From: Labilibaculum antarcticum
GTDB lineage: Bacteria > Bacteroidota > Bacteroidia > Bacteroidales > Marinifilaceae
Direction: 5' to 3'
Length of the DNA: 64,000 nucleotides
Assembly (NCBI RefSeq): GCF_002356295.1
Contig: NZ_AP018042.1
Location: forward strand, 5,550,361-5,614,360
The notes under the pieces are model-generated. The model was not told the origin of the DNA, made no database searches, and was given only the letters and a program-made list of their open reading frames with translations. Both the position numbers and the translations under genes were made by a program. Shown in pieces: positions 1-9,277 of this stretch (its first letter is position 1; every line of letters starts with the position of its first letter).

Positions 1-92
1 CATCATAACAACTAGTTATAACACAAAATATTAATTAAATTTTATGTTGCTTTAAAAAAAACGCGTAACTTAATTATAGAAACAAAAACGAC

Positions 93-785
93 ATGCAAAA
101 GGAAAAATCGATCAAGATATTGGTATCCTACGATCAATGTATGGTAGCTGAGGGTTTGGACGCAATTCTATCCAAGCACAAACAATTTTGTTTAAGCAGT
201 TTAAGAAAAAACAACATCAATCTCCATCAAATAATAAGTACAGAGCAACCCGACTTGTTAATTACAGAGTTTTCCAATATCTCTAAACGAAGTATTAATT
301 ACTTAGTTCAATTGCATAAAACTATACCTAAATTGAAAATTCTGGTCATCTCAGACGTGCCTCCACACGAATTTTTAAAATCCATTATCCATTCTATAGA
401 TGGCTACTTAATTCGCTCATGCTCTTCGGAGAAATTGATTTTGGCTATTGAAGAAATTATCACAAATGGAAAGTATATTTGCTCAAAACTGATTCCTATT
501 CTTATTGAGGAGGATTCGCAGAATAATCATGAGATTGAACTCACTGAGCGTGAAAAGGAAATTCTATCGCAGTTATTTATAGCGAAAGACAATTCGGAAA
601 TTGCAGAAACACTAAACATCAGTCAAACAACCGTTCGAACTCATTTAAAAAATATCCGCAATAAATTTGGTGATATCAACCAAATTCAGATGATGCACTA
701 TGCCTGTAATAAAAGCTTGCATAAAGACAACTGCATGCCTTTATGCCCGAACTGCAGATTTTTCAGTAAAAAAGTGAATAATTAA
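93..785 (+). CDS. LuxR/NarL-type regulator with degenerate receiver domain
   Basis: A 230-residue protein with an N-terminal receiver-like domain (about residues 7-125) and a C-terminal LuxR-type helix-turn-helix (about 149-193, starting ELTEREKEIL and containing SQTTVRTHLKNI). It should be a cytoplasmic DNA-binding transcription regulator. In the receiver the usual phospho-acceptor Asp is replaced by Glu (PDLLITEF, E59), and the conserved Lys after the fifth strand is replaced (GYLIRS), so normal phosphorelay is doubtful. After the HTH comes a Cys-rich tail with C205, C214, C218 and C221 (C-x8-C-x3-C-x2-C), which could bind metal or sense redox; that is inference. No partner kinase is adjacent. 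The stop overlaps the stop of the convergent TonB-dependent receptor gene. Confidence 0.85.
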   Translation: MQKEKSIKILVSYDQCMVAEGLDAILSKHKQFCLSSLRKNNINLHQIISTEQPDLLITEFSNISKRSINYLVQLHKTIPKLKILVISDVPPHEFLKSIIHSIDGYLIRSCSSEKLILAIEEIITNGKYICSKLIPILIEEDSQNNHEIELTEREKEILSQLFIAKDNSEIAETLNISQTTVRTHLKNIRNKFGDINQIQMMHYACNKSLHKDNCMPLCPNCRFFSKKVNN

Positions 786-3127
786 AAGTCAAGCACAATT
801 CCAATAGTCGGAATCATACTTCCATCCTCTTCGGCAAGCTGCACTAAATTTCTAGGAGTAACAATGCTTCCCTGATCATCTCTTTGAAGAACATATTCAG
901 GTGCCTGCGGTGATTCTCGCATCAACATGTTTTGAATTTCTAAAAATAAATCCAACGAAAGCTTTTTAAAATTCCACTTCTTATCAATACGCACATCCAA
1001 TTGACTAAATACACCTAATTTTTGCTCCCCAAGCCTGCTGTAATCCAATACAATATCCGGGTAACGAACGGTAGTTTCCTCTATGTTAGTTGGAACAAAG
1101 GGTGTTTCACCAGCAAAACGATAACGCGCACTTATTTCCCAATTTTTATTGAGTTTGTATCCCCCTGTAAAAGACACTAAATGCCGGCTATCCCACACCG
1201 ATGGTAAATACTTACTTCTATCGAATCCGGTAAATTCACTGTAGAAAAAAGTGTAAGAAAAAATCCCGTAAAAGCGATGACTTAGCTTTTGCTGAAAAAG
1301 AAATTCCAAACCATATGATCGTCCTTTGCCTACCGATTTCACCTCCTCGTTTCCAAGCACATTAAAATCGGCTCCTTTATTGGCGAGCGAAACTTGATCT
1401 TGAACTGAGACAGGATAATCTTCGTAACGTTTGTAAAACCCTTCAACACTTACATTTGAAGCAGGCCCAATGATTCGCTCGAATCCCAATACGTAATGAT
1501 CGCTTCGGGTATAATCCACATCTTTATTCAAAAACACATCATTCTCTTTATAACCAAGTATGGTATATGGAGGCAATTTGTAGTATCGTCCTACACTTGC
1601 GTTGATTTTCCAATCGTCGGCAAATTCGTAGGACAAAGCCAAACGTGGTGAAAGGGTAGCCAGAAAATCATTTCCCTGAGTAAAACTATCACCATCGCTT
1701 CTGAATCCGAAGGAGAAATCAAGCTTCTGATCGAAAAACGATTTTGTAGCATTAGCAAACAGCCCGTACTTCAAAAAATCAATTTTCGTATTGTACTGAA
1801 ATCCCTCATTTGTATCAATGGTTTTATTTTCGTAATCGCTTCTTTGCACATTAAAACCACCCGATAATCTCCAATCTTTGGCATAATAGGTCAGGCTGTA
1901 TCGCAGCTTTGTTTCCATTTCGCGGGAATCATTCTTAAAATACAGATCTGCTTGATTTACATTATCACCGTATCTCGAAAAGTCATTTACCAGCAAATTG
2001 TTACTGATGGTAGTTTGCATAAAGCCTCGTCCACTTTTAAATCGATTCTTCCAACTTAATCCAATGGTATTGGTTTGCTGTTCGATAAATGGAGCCTGAT
2101 CCAATGTGGATTGTTCATTTTCATCAATTGTTTCCGATGCCTCGATAGCAAAATCATCTATCGACCCCACTCCAATTAAATTCAGCGTATTGTACTTGTT
2201 TATTCTATGAGTGATTTTGTATTGGTAATCCCAATAATCTGGACGAATGGGTAAACCGATCATTTTAAATAAAAACTGCAAATACGACCTACGTGCCGAG
2301 ATGATGTAGGAGGTTTTACTTTCTTTCTTATCACCTTTGAAAAGAGGACCTTCCTGCGTGAGCGCAGCCTCGCTGGCACTCAAACGGAAATTGGTATTGT
2401 GCTTTCGCTGATTTCCTTGGCGTTGATCGAATTGCAAGACTCCCGATAGCGGATTGTCATACTGACTGCCAAACGCAGACGTAGCAAGTGTCACATTATC
2501 GATGAATGACACGTTTAAAATCCCCACCGGACCACCCGAGCTGCCTTGAGTGCTAAAGTGATTGATGTTGGGAATCTCTACTCCATCCAAATAGTAAACC
2601 GATTCATTGGGTGCTCCCCCGCGAATAATTAGATCGTTACGAAAACCACCTGGTGAAGGAGAAATTCCCGGAAGCGATTGTGCTACCCGAACCACATCGT
2701 TATTTCCTCCCGGATAAGTCGCAATTTCGACAGCACTTAAAGTTTGAGTGGAAAGTGGTGTTTCGCGAGGTCGTGTTACTTTGTTTTTAATGGAAATAAT
2801 TACTTCGGATAAATTTTGACTTTGTTCCAAAAGTGTGAAATTATACAATTGATTTCCCACCGATTTCACCTCTATATTGTAACGCGTTTGCCCATCATAG
2901 CCTAAATAGCTAACTACTAAATTATAAGTATCTGGTTTTACATTCGGAATGCTGTAATATCCATTTTCATTGGTAGTAGCACCCTTGGTTGTATTTTCGA
3001 GATACACCGAAGCTCCAATTAAAGGAAGATCGGTTTTGTCCTTTACATATCCGGTTAGCTCAGTAGTAACTTGCGCAGGAACCGTAATGGCCAAGAAAAC
3101 CAAATAAAATATGATCAATTTTTTCAT
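782..3127 (-). CDS. TonB-dependent receptor with carboxypeptidase-regulatory-like N-terminal domain
   Basis: A 781-residue outer-membrane receptor. Residues 1-19 form a signal peptide (MKKLIIFYLVFLAITVPAQ). A carboxypeptidase-D regulatory-like beta-sandwich follows (about 22-105, with TGYVKDKTDLPLIGASV), then a plug (about 120-230, with DLIIRGGAPNESVYYLDGVE), then a beta-barrel ending in the aromatic residue Phe (GIVLDF), as expected for BAM-assembled proteins. It should import a TonB-energised ligand. No SusD-like partner is next to it, so a glycan substrate is not supported; siderophore, vitamin or peptide remain open. It appears to be monocistronic and its 3' end overlaps the convergent regulator by a few bases. 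Confidence 0.93.
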   Translation of the reverse strand: MKKLIIFYLVFLAITVPAQVTTELTGYVKDKTDLPLIGASVYLENTTKGATTNENGYYSIPNVKPDTYNLVVSYLGYDGQTRYNIEVKSVGNQLYNFTLLEQSQNLSEVIISIKNKVTRPRETPLSTQTLSAVEIATYPGGNNDVVRVAQSLPGISPSPGGFRNDLIIRGGAPNESVYYLDGVEIPNINHFSTQGSSGGPVGILNVSFIDNVTLATSAFGSQYDNPLSGVLQFDQRQGNQRKHNTNFRLSASEAALTQEGPLFKGDKKESKTSYIISARRSYLQFLFKMIGLPIRPDYWDYQYKITHRINKYNTLNLIGVGSIDDFAIEASETIDENEQSTLDQAPFIEQQTNTIGLSWKNRFKSGRGFMQTTISNNLLVNDFSRYGDNVNQADLYFKNDSREMETKLRYSLTYYAKDWRLSGGFNVQRSDYENKTIDTNEGFQYNTKIDFLKYGLFANATKSFFDQKLDFSFGFRSDGDSFTQGNDFLATLSPRLALSYEFADDWKINASVGRYYKLPPYTILGYKENDVFLNKDVDYTRSDHYVLGFERIIGPASNVSVEGFYKRYEDYPVSVQDQVSLANKGADFNVLGNEEVKSVGKGRSYGLEFLFQQKLSHRFYGIFSYTFFYSEFTGFDRSKYLPSVWDSRHLVSFTGGYKLNKNWEISARYRFAGETPFVPTNIEETTVRYPDIVLDYSRLGEQKLGVFSQLDVRIDKKWNFKKLSLDLFLEIQNMLMRESPQAPEYVLQRDDQGSIVTPRNLVQLAEEDGSMIPTIGIVLDF

Positions 3128-3378
3128 TTTCTAAATAATTTCACCGTTTAATATCCATAATAAGTAACATAACAAACAAAACCAATATTTTGTTCATGAT
3201 ATCATCTGAATTATAAAAAAAAATATCATCACTAATATAGCTTAATTTCATGCTTCAAGCTAAGTCCTTTTATTGCTTTTTATACTTGCCTTTCATAAAA
3301 CCAGAGAATACTAAATATTTTAATGTAAAATCACGCACAATTCCTTACCTTTAGTCATTATATTAATTACACAAGATT

Positions 3379-4131
3379 ATGAATGGAAATAATGATTTGA
3401 ACCTTGCGGTTCTGATTGATGCTGATAATATACCTTACTCGAACATTAAAGGAATGCTTGATGAAATAGCCAAATTGGGTACTCCAAGCATCAAACGTAT
3501 TTACGGCGATTGGACCAAACCTACTGTTGCTGGATGGAAACCAGCTTTATTGCAACACGCCATTACTCCTATTCAACAATACTCCTACACCACTGGTAAA
3601 AATGCCACCGATTCGGCGATGATTATCGATGCCATGGATATTCTTCACGACGGTAAAGTTGATGGCTTCTGTCTTGTTTCCAGTGATAGTGATTTTACCC
3701 GCCTGGCTACACGACTTCGAGAATCAAGAATGCTTGTTATTGGTATTGGTGAAAAGAAAACTCCAAATCCGTTTATTGTTGCTTGCGATAAATTCATTTA
3801 CATTGAAATTATTAGTGGTAAAAAGATTCGTGAGAAGAAGAAAGAAGCTGCCACGACCCCTTCAGAAACACCTAAATATGATAAAATCGACAAGCAGTTT
3901 CTTAATCTACTAAAAAATTCGATTGAAGACATTGCCGATGACGATGGCTGGGCTTTTCTTGCAGAACTTGGTTCTTTAATTAACAAGAAAAAACCTGATT
4001 TTGATCCTAGAAACTACGGATTTAACAAACTCACCCCTCTACTTAAATCGATGCAACAGGAGTTCGAAATTGACGAACGAGATAGTGGCAAACGCAACAT
4101 CAAACACATATTTGTGAAAATTAGGGAGTAA
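3379..4131 (+). CDS. NYN (LabA/DUF88-like PIN) domain protein with C-terminal LOTUS/OST-HTH domain
   Basis: A 250-residue soluble protein. Residues 8-140 match the LabA-like NYN/PIN nuclease fold: acidic residues occur in AVLIDADNIPYS (D14, D16), TGKNATDSAMIIDAMDIL (D78) and SSDSDFTRL (D103, D105), consistent with a metal-dependent RNase centre. About residues 170-248 form an OST-HTH/LOTUS domain, which binds RNA in other proteins. A Lys/Glu-rich linker (about 145-168) joins them. The combination is widespread in bacteria but the RNA targets are mostly unknown. The gene stands alone, with about 250 bp upstream and about 150 bp downstream free of genes. Confidence 0.88.
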   Translation: MNGNNDLNLAVLIDADNIPYSNIKGMLDEIAKLGTPSIKRIYGDWTKPTVAGWKPALLQHAITPIQQYSYTTGKNATDSAMIIDAMDILHDGKVDGFCLVSSDSDFTRLATRLRESRMLVIGIGEKKTPNPFIVACDKFIYIEIISGKKIREKKKEAATTPSETPKYDKIDKQFLNLLKNSIEDIADDDGWAFLAELGSLINKKKPDFDPRNYGFNKLTPLLKSMQQEFEIDERDSGKRNIKHIFVKIRE

Positions 4132-4284
4132 TAATATATTCTGTTAGGTTATTTATTTAAAAAATATAAATGTATTTTTTTACGTCAGCGAGTACCACGT
4201 ATTCTCGAATTCATTACATTTAATATACCGTATCGGAAAGATTTGTGCGCTGTTGCACCTAACTCTTCTGAGACTAATATCAAA

Positions 4285-5805
4285 ATGCAGGAAATAGAAA
4301 ATATTGAATTATCCTTCTTAAGTTTAGATGATTATCAGGAACTTAAAAAAGCCATGATTGAGTCATACACAAGTATGCCCAATTCATATTGGAGGGAACA
4401 TCAAATTAAAACATTAATTGATAATTTCCCTGAGGGCCAGGTAGTTATTAAAGTCAATGATCATATTGCGGGATGCGCTTTATCGATTATTGTTGACTAC
4501 AGTAAATTTGACGACAAGCATACCTACAAGGAAATAACAGGAAACTACACTTTCTCGACACATGATCAGGATGGAGATGTTTTGTATGGAGTTGATGTTT
4601 TTATTAAGCCAGAGTTTCGTGGCTTAAGATTGGGACGGCGGTTGTACGATTACCGAAAAGAATTGAGTGAACGTCTAAATTTAAAGGGAGTCGCTTTTGG
4701 CGGCAGAATACCAAACTATCACAAATATTCTGATCACTTATCTCCCAAAGAATACATTGAGAAGGTGCGAAGAAAAGAAATTCACGATCCGGTTCTTAAT
4801 TTTCAGGTTTCCAATGATTTTCATCCGGCCAAAATTTTAAAAAACTATTTGGAAGGTGATGAAGATTCTAACGATTATGCAGTACTTCTTGAATGGGATA
4901 ATATTTACTACGAAAAAAAGAACAAGAAAGCCAGCACTATAAAAAAAGTGGTTCGTCTTGGCTTGATTCAATGGCAAATGCGTTCGTATAAAACCTTGGA
5001 TGAATTGATGCATCAGGCAGAATATTTTGTGGATGCCGTCTCGGGTTACCGGTCAGATTTCGCCTTGTTTCCTGAGTTCTTTAATGCTCCTTTAATGGCC
5101 GAAAACAACCATCTATCGGAGCCTGAGGCGATCAGGAAATTAGCAGAACACACAGATACCATCGTTCAGAAATTTTCAGAACTAGCCATTTCTTATAACA
5201 TCAATATAATTTCCGGTAGCATGCCTGAGATAAAAGATGATCGATTGTATAACGTTGGCTACCTTTGCAAAAGAGATGGAACTGTTGAACGTTATGAGAA
5301 ACTTCACACGACACCCGACGAGAAAAAAGTTTGGGGCATGCAAAAGGGATCGGAATTGAAAGTTTTTGATACGGATTGCGGGAAAATCGGTATCCTGATT
5401 TGTTATGATGTTGAATTTCCTGAATTGAGTAGATTGCTTGCCGACGAAGGAATGGATATTTTGTTCGTGCCGTTTTTAACGGATACTCAAAACGGCTATT
5501 CCCGGGTTCGAAACTGTGCTCAGGCCAGAGCTATCGAAAATGAATGTTACGTTGCCATTGCGGGCAGTGTAGGCAACTTACCTAAGGTGCACAATATGGA
5601 TATTCAATATGCTCAATCGATGGTATTTACCCCCTGCGACTTTGCTTTTCCGGCCAATGGAATTAAAGCCGAAGCAACACCGAATACCGAAATGATTCTA
5701 ATTGCTGATGTGGATATCGACTTGCTTCGCGAATTGAATCAGTTTGGTAGCGTACGGAATTTACGGGACCGAAGAAAAGACATCTATAATTTGAAAAAAT
5801 TGTAA
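4285..5805 (+). CDS. bifunctional GNAT acetyltransferase / carbon-nitrogen hydrolase
   Basis: A 506-residue fusion. Residues 1-205 are a GNAT N-acetyltransferase domain (GVDVFIKPEFRGLRLGRRLY holds the acetyl-CoA-binding R-x-x-G-x-G/A type loop). Residues 222-506 are a nitrilase-superfamily hydrolase with an apparent Glu-Lys-Cys triad: E264 (FPEFFN), K339 (YEKLHTT) and C373 (LICYDVEFPE). The nitrilase half resembles amidases acting on omega-amides or N-carbamoyl compounds; the true substrate is unknown. I chose the ATG at 4285 because the longer open frame would need a TTG at 4243 and adds 14 residues with no family character. A GC-rich hairpin follows the stop. Confidence 0.9.
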   Translation: MQEIENIELSFLSLDDYQELKKAMIESYTSMPNSYWREHQIKTLIDNFPEGQVVIKVNDHIAGCALSIIVDYSKFDDKHTYKEITGNYTFSTHDQDGDVLYGVDVFIKPEFRGLRLGRRLYDYRKELSERLNLKGVAFGGRIPNYHKYSDHLSPKEYIEKVRRKEIHDPVLNFQVSNDFHPAKILKNYLEGDEDSNDYAVLLEWDNIYYEKKNKKASTIKKVVRLGLIQWQMRSYKTLDELMHQAEYFVDAVSGYRSDFALFPEFFNAPLMAENNHLSEPEAIRKLAEHTDTIVQKFSELAISYNINIISGSMPEIKDDRLYNVGYLCKRDGTVERYEKLHTTPDEKKVWGMQKGSELKVFDTDCGKIGILICYDVEFPELSRLLADEGMDILFVPFLTDTQNGYSRVRNCAQARAIENECYVAIAGSVGNLPKVHNMDIQYAQSMVFTPCDFAFPANGIKAEATPNTEMILIADVDIDLLRELNQFGSVRNLRDRRKDIYNLKKL

Positions 5806-5810
5806 TAAAA

Positions 5811-5843
5811 TTCGGGAGCCTTACTTCGAGTGAGGCTCTTGAA
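5811..5843 (+). terminator. hairpin after the GNAT-nitrilase gene
   Basis: The core stem pairs GAGCCTTAC (5816-5824) with GTGAGGCTC (5830-5838) across loop TTCGA, with one G-U pair, and can extend with further wobble pairs. The following T-rich stretch (GATTTTATC) is weak, so it is only a candidate intrinsic terminator. Confidence 0.5.
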
Positions 5844-6224
5844 TTGATTTTATCGTCTATCTAAAATCTTATTATAACAGTCTTTACTCGAATACCTATA
5901 TTAATATCAAAACACCCCTTCCTAAAATCAGGACTTCCCTGATTCCTTAATTTGTAGTTTTTCGTCTATTATCAGACCTCTAATGCTCCGATGTCCGGAC
6001 TACTACACTCCAGTATCTATACCACTACTAGTCCGACAGCAGGACTAGTACTAGTCTTATTTCAATTACAATAAAAGCTTGAAAAGAAAAATAAGCATGG
6101 CTATACCAAAAATAATTTTGATGAAAATCAAACTATTAATCACATAAAAATAACTTATGATGACCCATAAAAGATCATTTTTTCGTAAATTCAGAATCGA
6201 ACTAAATGAACAAGACCTACTTCA
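5844..6224. other. non-coding gap with clustered palindromes
   Basis: No convincing gene. It holds a palindrome GTCCGGAC (5993-6000), an inverted repeat ACTAGTCC/GGACTAGT (6027-6034 and 6042-6049) and an overlapping 14-bp palindrome GACTAGTACTAGTC (6043-6056). The two ACTAGT structures are mutually exclusive because they share an arm. A possible TAnnTTTG promoter element for nhaA lies at 6113-6120. Confidence 0.6.
6113..6120 (+). promoter_or_regulatory. candidate -7 element for nhaA
   Basis: TAATTTTG fits the Bacteroidota TAnnTTTG consensus about 105 bases before the nhaA start. I see no clear TTG -33 element at the usual distance, so support is weak. Confidence 0.3.
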
Positions 6225-7511
6225 ATGATAGATAAACTAATCATCACCCCATTCCAGAAATTTGTTAAAATAGAAAGCTTTAGTGGAATCCTGCTTTTTA
6301 TTGCAACTCTACTTGCATTAATTTGGGCAAACTCTCCGCTTTCCCATTTATACGATTCATTATGGCAATATAAAATTGGGATTACAACCTCAAATTTCGA
6401 ACTGAATAAACCAATAATACTTTGGATTAATGATGGCTTAATGGCAGTCTTCTTTTTCTTAATTGGATTGGAAATTAAGCGCGAACTACTCATTGGTGAA
6501 CTAAATACGGTTAGAAAGGCAAGTTTTCCATTTTTTGCGGCACTTGGTGGCGTGTTAATTCCTGTGGCGATGTTCTTTTTACTCAACAATAATCAAAGCA
6601 CATCGAATGCTTGGGGAATTCCAATGGCTACTGACATTGCATTTTCTTTAGCAATACTAAACATTCTGGGAAAAAGGATTCCTCTGGGTTTAAAAGTATT
6701 CCTAACCGCATTTGCCATTATTGATGATTTGATTGCTGTATTGGTAATCGCAATTTTTTATAGTAATAATATTGAGTGGATATTATTAGCTTATGCAGCC
6801 ATTCCTCTTGTGATATTAGCCTTTTTATCCTATCGGAAAATCTATTTGCCTTATTTGATTTTTATTATTGGCGTACTTGTTTGGTATCTATTTTTAAAAT
6901 CAGGCATTCATCCTACGATTGCTGGTGTATTAATGGCATTTACCATTCCAATCAGACAAAAAATTGATATCAAGACCTATTCCCACAAATTAATGGGCAT
7001 TGCTAAGGATATTGAAGAATCATGTGAAAAGCCAATCCTCTGCGATCACCAGATTGAACAAATCGATAATTTGGAAGATTGGACCAGCAAGGTACAATCC
7101 CCTCTACAACATTTAGAACACAAACTTCACAACTGGGTTGCTTTTTTTATTATGCCTGTATTTGCATTAGCCAATGCAGGAATCAAGTTTGGAACAGATA
7201 TAAACCTGGAACTGCCTCTGGCAATAAACATTGCCCTTTGTTTAATCATTGGAAAAAGTATTGGCATATCCTTAATATCCTTTATCGGTATTAAACTAAA
7301 ATTAGCCGAATTGCCCAAAGGAGTAAAAGCCATTCAGGTTGTAGGAATAGCATTTCTGGCTGGAATAGGATTTACAATGGCAATATTTATTGCTAACCTC
7401 GTATTTGTTACTAATCCTGAAAATATCGATTCTGCTAAAATCGGTATCTTGATTGGCTCATTTATTTCGGGAGTAATTGGCTATTTGATTCTTAGGATTG
7501 GGAGTCATTAA
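6225..7511 (+). CDS. nhaA: Na+/H+ antiporter NhaA
   Basis: A 428-residue polytopic inner-membrane protein matching NhaA along its length. It exchanges Na+ (or Li+) for H+ and supports pH and salt homeostasis. Key features are WINDGLMAVFFFLIGLEIKR in the N-terminal half, the TDIAFSLAIL segment with the conserved Asp, and IIDDLIAVLVIA with the paired Asp residues of the ion-binding site. The central loop (about 245-300, ending before LEHKLHNWVAFFIMPVFALA) is longer than in E. coli NhaA, as in many Bacteroidota homologues. The start ATG has no competing upstream option. A 92-codon near-copy of the 3' end lies far away at 52751-53029. Confidence 0.96.
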   Translation: MIDKLIITPFQKFVKIESFSGILLFIATLLALIWANSPLSHLYDSLWQYKIGITTSNFELNKPIILWINDGLMAVFFFLIGLEIKRELLIGELNTVRKASFPFFAALGGVLIPVAMFFLLNNNQSTSNAWGIPMATDIAFSLAILNILGKRIPLGLKVFLTAFAIIDDLIAVLVIAIFYSNNIEWILLAYAAIPLVILAFLSYRKIYLPYLIFIIGVLVWYLFLKSGIHPTIAGVLMAFTIPIRQKIDIKTYSHKLMGIAKDIEESCEKPILCDHQIEQIDNLEDWTSKVQSPLQHLEHKLHNWVAFFIMPVFALANAGIKFGTDINLELPLAINIALCLIIGKSIGISLISFIGIKLKLAELPKGVKAIQVVGIAFLAGIGFTMAIFIANLVFVTNPENIDSAKIGILIGSFISGVIGYLILRIGSH

Positions 7512-7603
7512 ATTCTGAAGCCCTTATTTTTTATCTGTAGTTTTCTCAAATTTAAATGTGACCATTTGTAAAGAGAAATGAGTTCAAAAAACAATAAAGC
7601 ATA

Positions 7604-7631
7604 AAGAAGGCATTCCTTAGAATGCCTTCTT
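7604..7631. terminator. bidirectional terminator hairpin between nhaA and beta-helix pseudogene
   Basis: A perfect 12-bp stem AAGAAGGCATTC / GAATGCCTTCTT with a 4-base loop lies between convergent genes. On the minus strand it is followed by a T-rich run, so it probably serves the beta-helix gene best while also stopping nhaA transcripts. Confidence 0.75.
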
Positions 7632-7712
7632 AACTTATATAATTATTTATTTCTCATTTGCAAATTGAAATATTAGCCAATCCAGACTCTGCATTTTTAA
7701 TTTCATAAAATA

Positions 7713-9031
7713 TCAATAAATCCAGTCCCCATCCCAAGGTTCAGAACTTAATGGAATAGTATAGAGTACATCGTTAAATTTATTTCCACTAGCCGAGCCA
7801 CTTACTTGTAAAAAACGGTAGGCCCAAACATCAGAGCTTGTCGTTTCAATTTTGTTATCTTTAAGTGTCAGGTTAGTCATTTCTTTAAAACAAACGTGTC
7901 CATTGATCATGTAATTATCATGTATATTCAAATCTGCTCCTTTGTACATATATACGCCACAATGATGAAAGATATTGTTGTATATATAGGTCGTTGCAGG
8001 ATTGGTTTTCTCAAAATCTCCGGAATACATGATAATACCATTCCAATTATTAACAGATACGCTAAGCATTGTAATCTCATTAGCCCGAATCGTTAAATCT
8101 GCATTTTTCCAATATACCAATGGGCCATCTATATATTGATTACCTTCTCCTTGTTCCAATATATTGTCTTCAATAAGTACATTACGCCCATCCGTATTTA
8201 CAATATCTCCTCCTCGATTATGATGAAAATGATTAAATCGAATTTCGATATCAGAACTTGAATAACTCCTACTTTCAATATCAATCCCAAATTGTGGTGA
8301 AGTACCCTGGGTATGATGAATTTCATTTTCTTCAATTACGATACTTTTTCCGCCAACAATAGACACTCCTTGTCTACTATTATCGAACATCTCATTCCCT
8401 CGAATATGAATATCTTTTACATTACCAACTAACAGAATAGCATCACCATTCGCTTCACCTAAGTTCATATACTCCACTGTAACATGATCACTCTCTGCTT
8501 CAACAGTTATCAAGTGTCCTTCATCATGTGCAGTTGCCCATCATTTTCTCTTGGTGTATATGTATGTTCATATCTGTCTCCCAGTATTGTACACCCAGAA
8601 ATCACAACGTATTCTTTTCTTGTTATTGCAATCGCAGAATAATTCCACTTATCGTTGGGTGCCATTTCTATAATTGCATCCTTATTCAGTACAAAAGCCA
8701 TTTTACTTTTTAATTCAATACCTGCTTGATAAACATCATTGCCATATTTACCTATTAAATAATGCCCTGCAGGTAGGCGTATTACTCCATAGCCTTCTGC
8801 TACAGCCCAATCAATTGCTACTTGCAAATTATCCGTTGTCTTCACCGGATTGGTTCCATTAGTCGGAATATCCCAATGTTTTACATCAATAACATATCGT
8901 TTTTTAAGAATTTGATTATAAGGCAATTATGGAATTGCATCCGCTATTACTACTTCGTCTTCAACATCAGAACCACTGCAAGCAACAATAAATAACAATG
9001 GGATTATACACAAAAAAATATGGTGCTTCAT
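7713..9031 (-). pseudogene. broken beta-helix (pectate-lyase-like) lipoprotein gene
   Basis: Reading down from ATG at 9031 gives a lipoprotein signal (MKHHIFLCIIPLLFIVACSG) and a short acidic spacer, then an in-frame TAA at 8927-8929. The same frame resumes (8926 to 8510) with a pectate-lyase-type N-terminal region and GDRYEHTYTP. A second lesion near 8515-8540 shifts the frame; the rest of the helix continues in another frame to 7713 (HDEGHLITVEAE...). The intact neighbour at 9278-10987 has the matching segments GDRDYHDYTP and SHEWGHLIS, which fixes where the frame changes. Two independent lesions argue for a decayed gene. The helix fold suggests a surface carbohydrate-active enzyme, but its substrate is not visible. 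Confidence 0.85.
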
Positions 9032-9220
9032 AATTTAATATTTTAATCTAAATGCACAACAAAGCACATACTAAGGAAGTCTTTTTTTTAATGAGGACTC
9101 GCAATTGCCCTATTAACACATTCAAAATCCGCACAATTATTAAATTTGAGGTGGTAACTAAATTACTTATTCAACACCAAAATTTCTATATTATAATTAA
9201 ACCCTCAACAGAAAGGCAAA

Positions 9221-9257
9221 AAAATAAACAGTAAGAATCAACCTTACTGTTTATTTT
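9221..9257 (-). terminator. intrinsic terminator of the beta-helix lipoprotein gene
   Basis: A perfect 15-bp inverted repeat (9221-9235 with 9243-9257, loop AATCAAC) lies just downstream of the minus-strand gene ending at 9278. On that strand the stem ends in TTATTTTTTT, a good U-tract. Confidence 0.85.
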
Positions 9258-9277
9258 ATTCTTAATAAGAATATTGT

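Noticed and set aside
4243-4284. Longer N-terminus of the GNAT-nitrilase protein from a TTG start
   Set aside because: Adds 14 residues with no family match; ATG at 4285 fits the domain boundary.
6191-6589. 132-residue open frame antisense to nhaA
   Set aside because: Lies entirely opposite the start of a certain gene and mirrors its codon pattern.
8510-8513. Programmed frameshift in the beta-helix gene
   Set aside because: No slippery heptamer was seen, and a separate in-frame stop at 8927-8929 points to decay instead.
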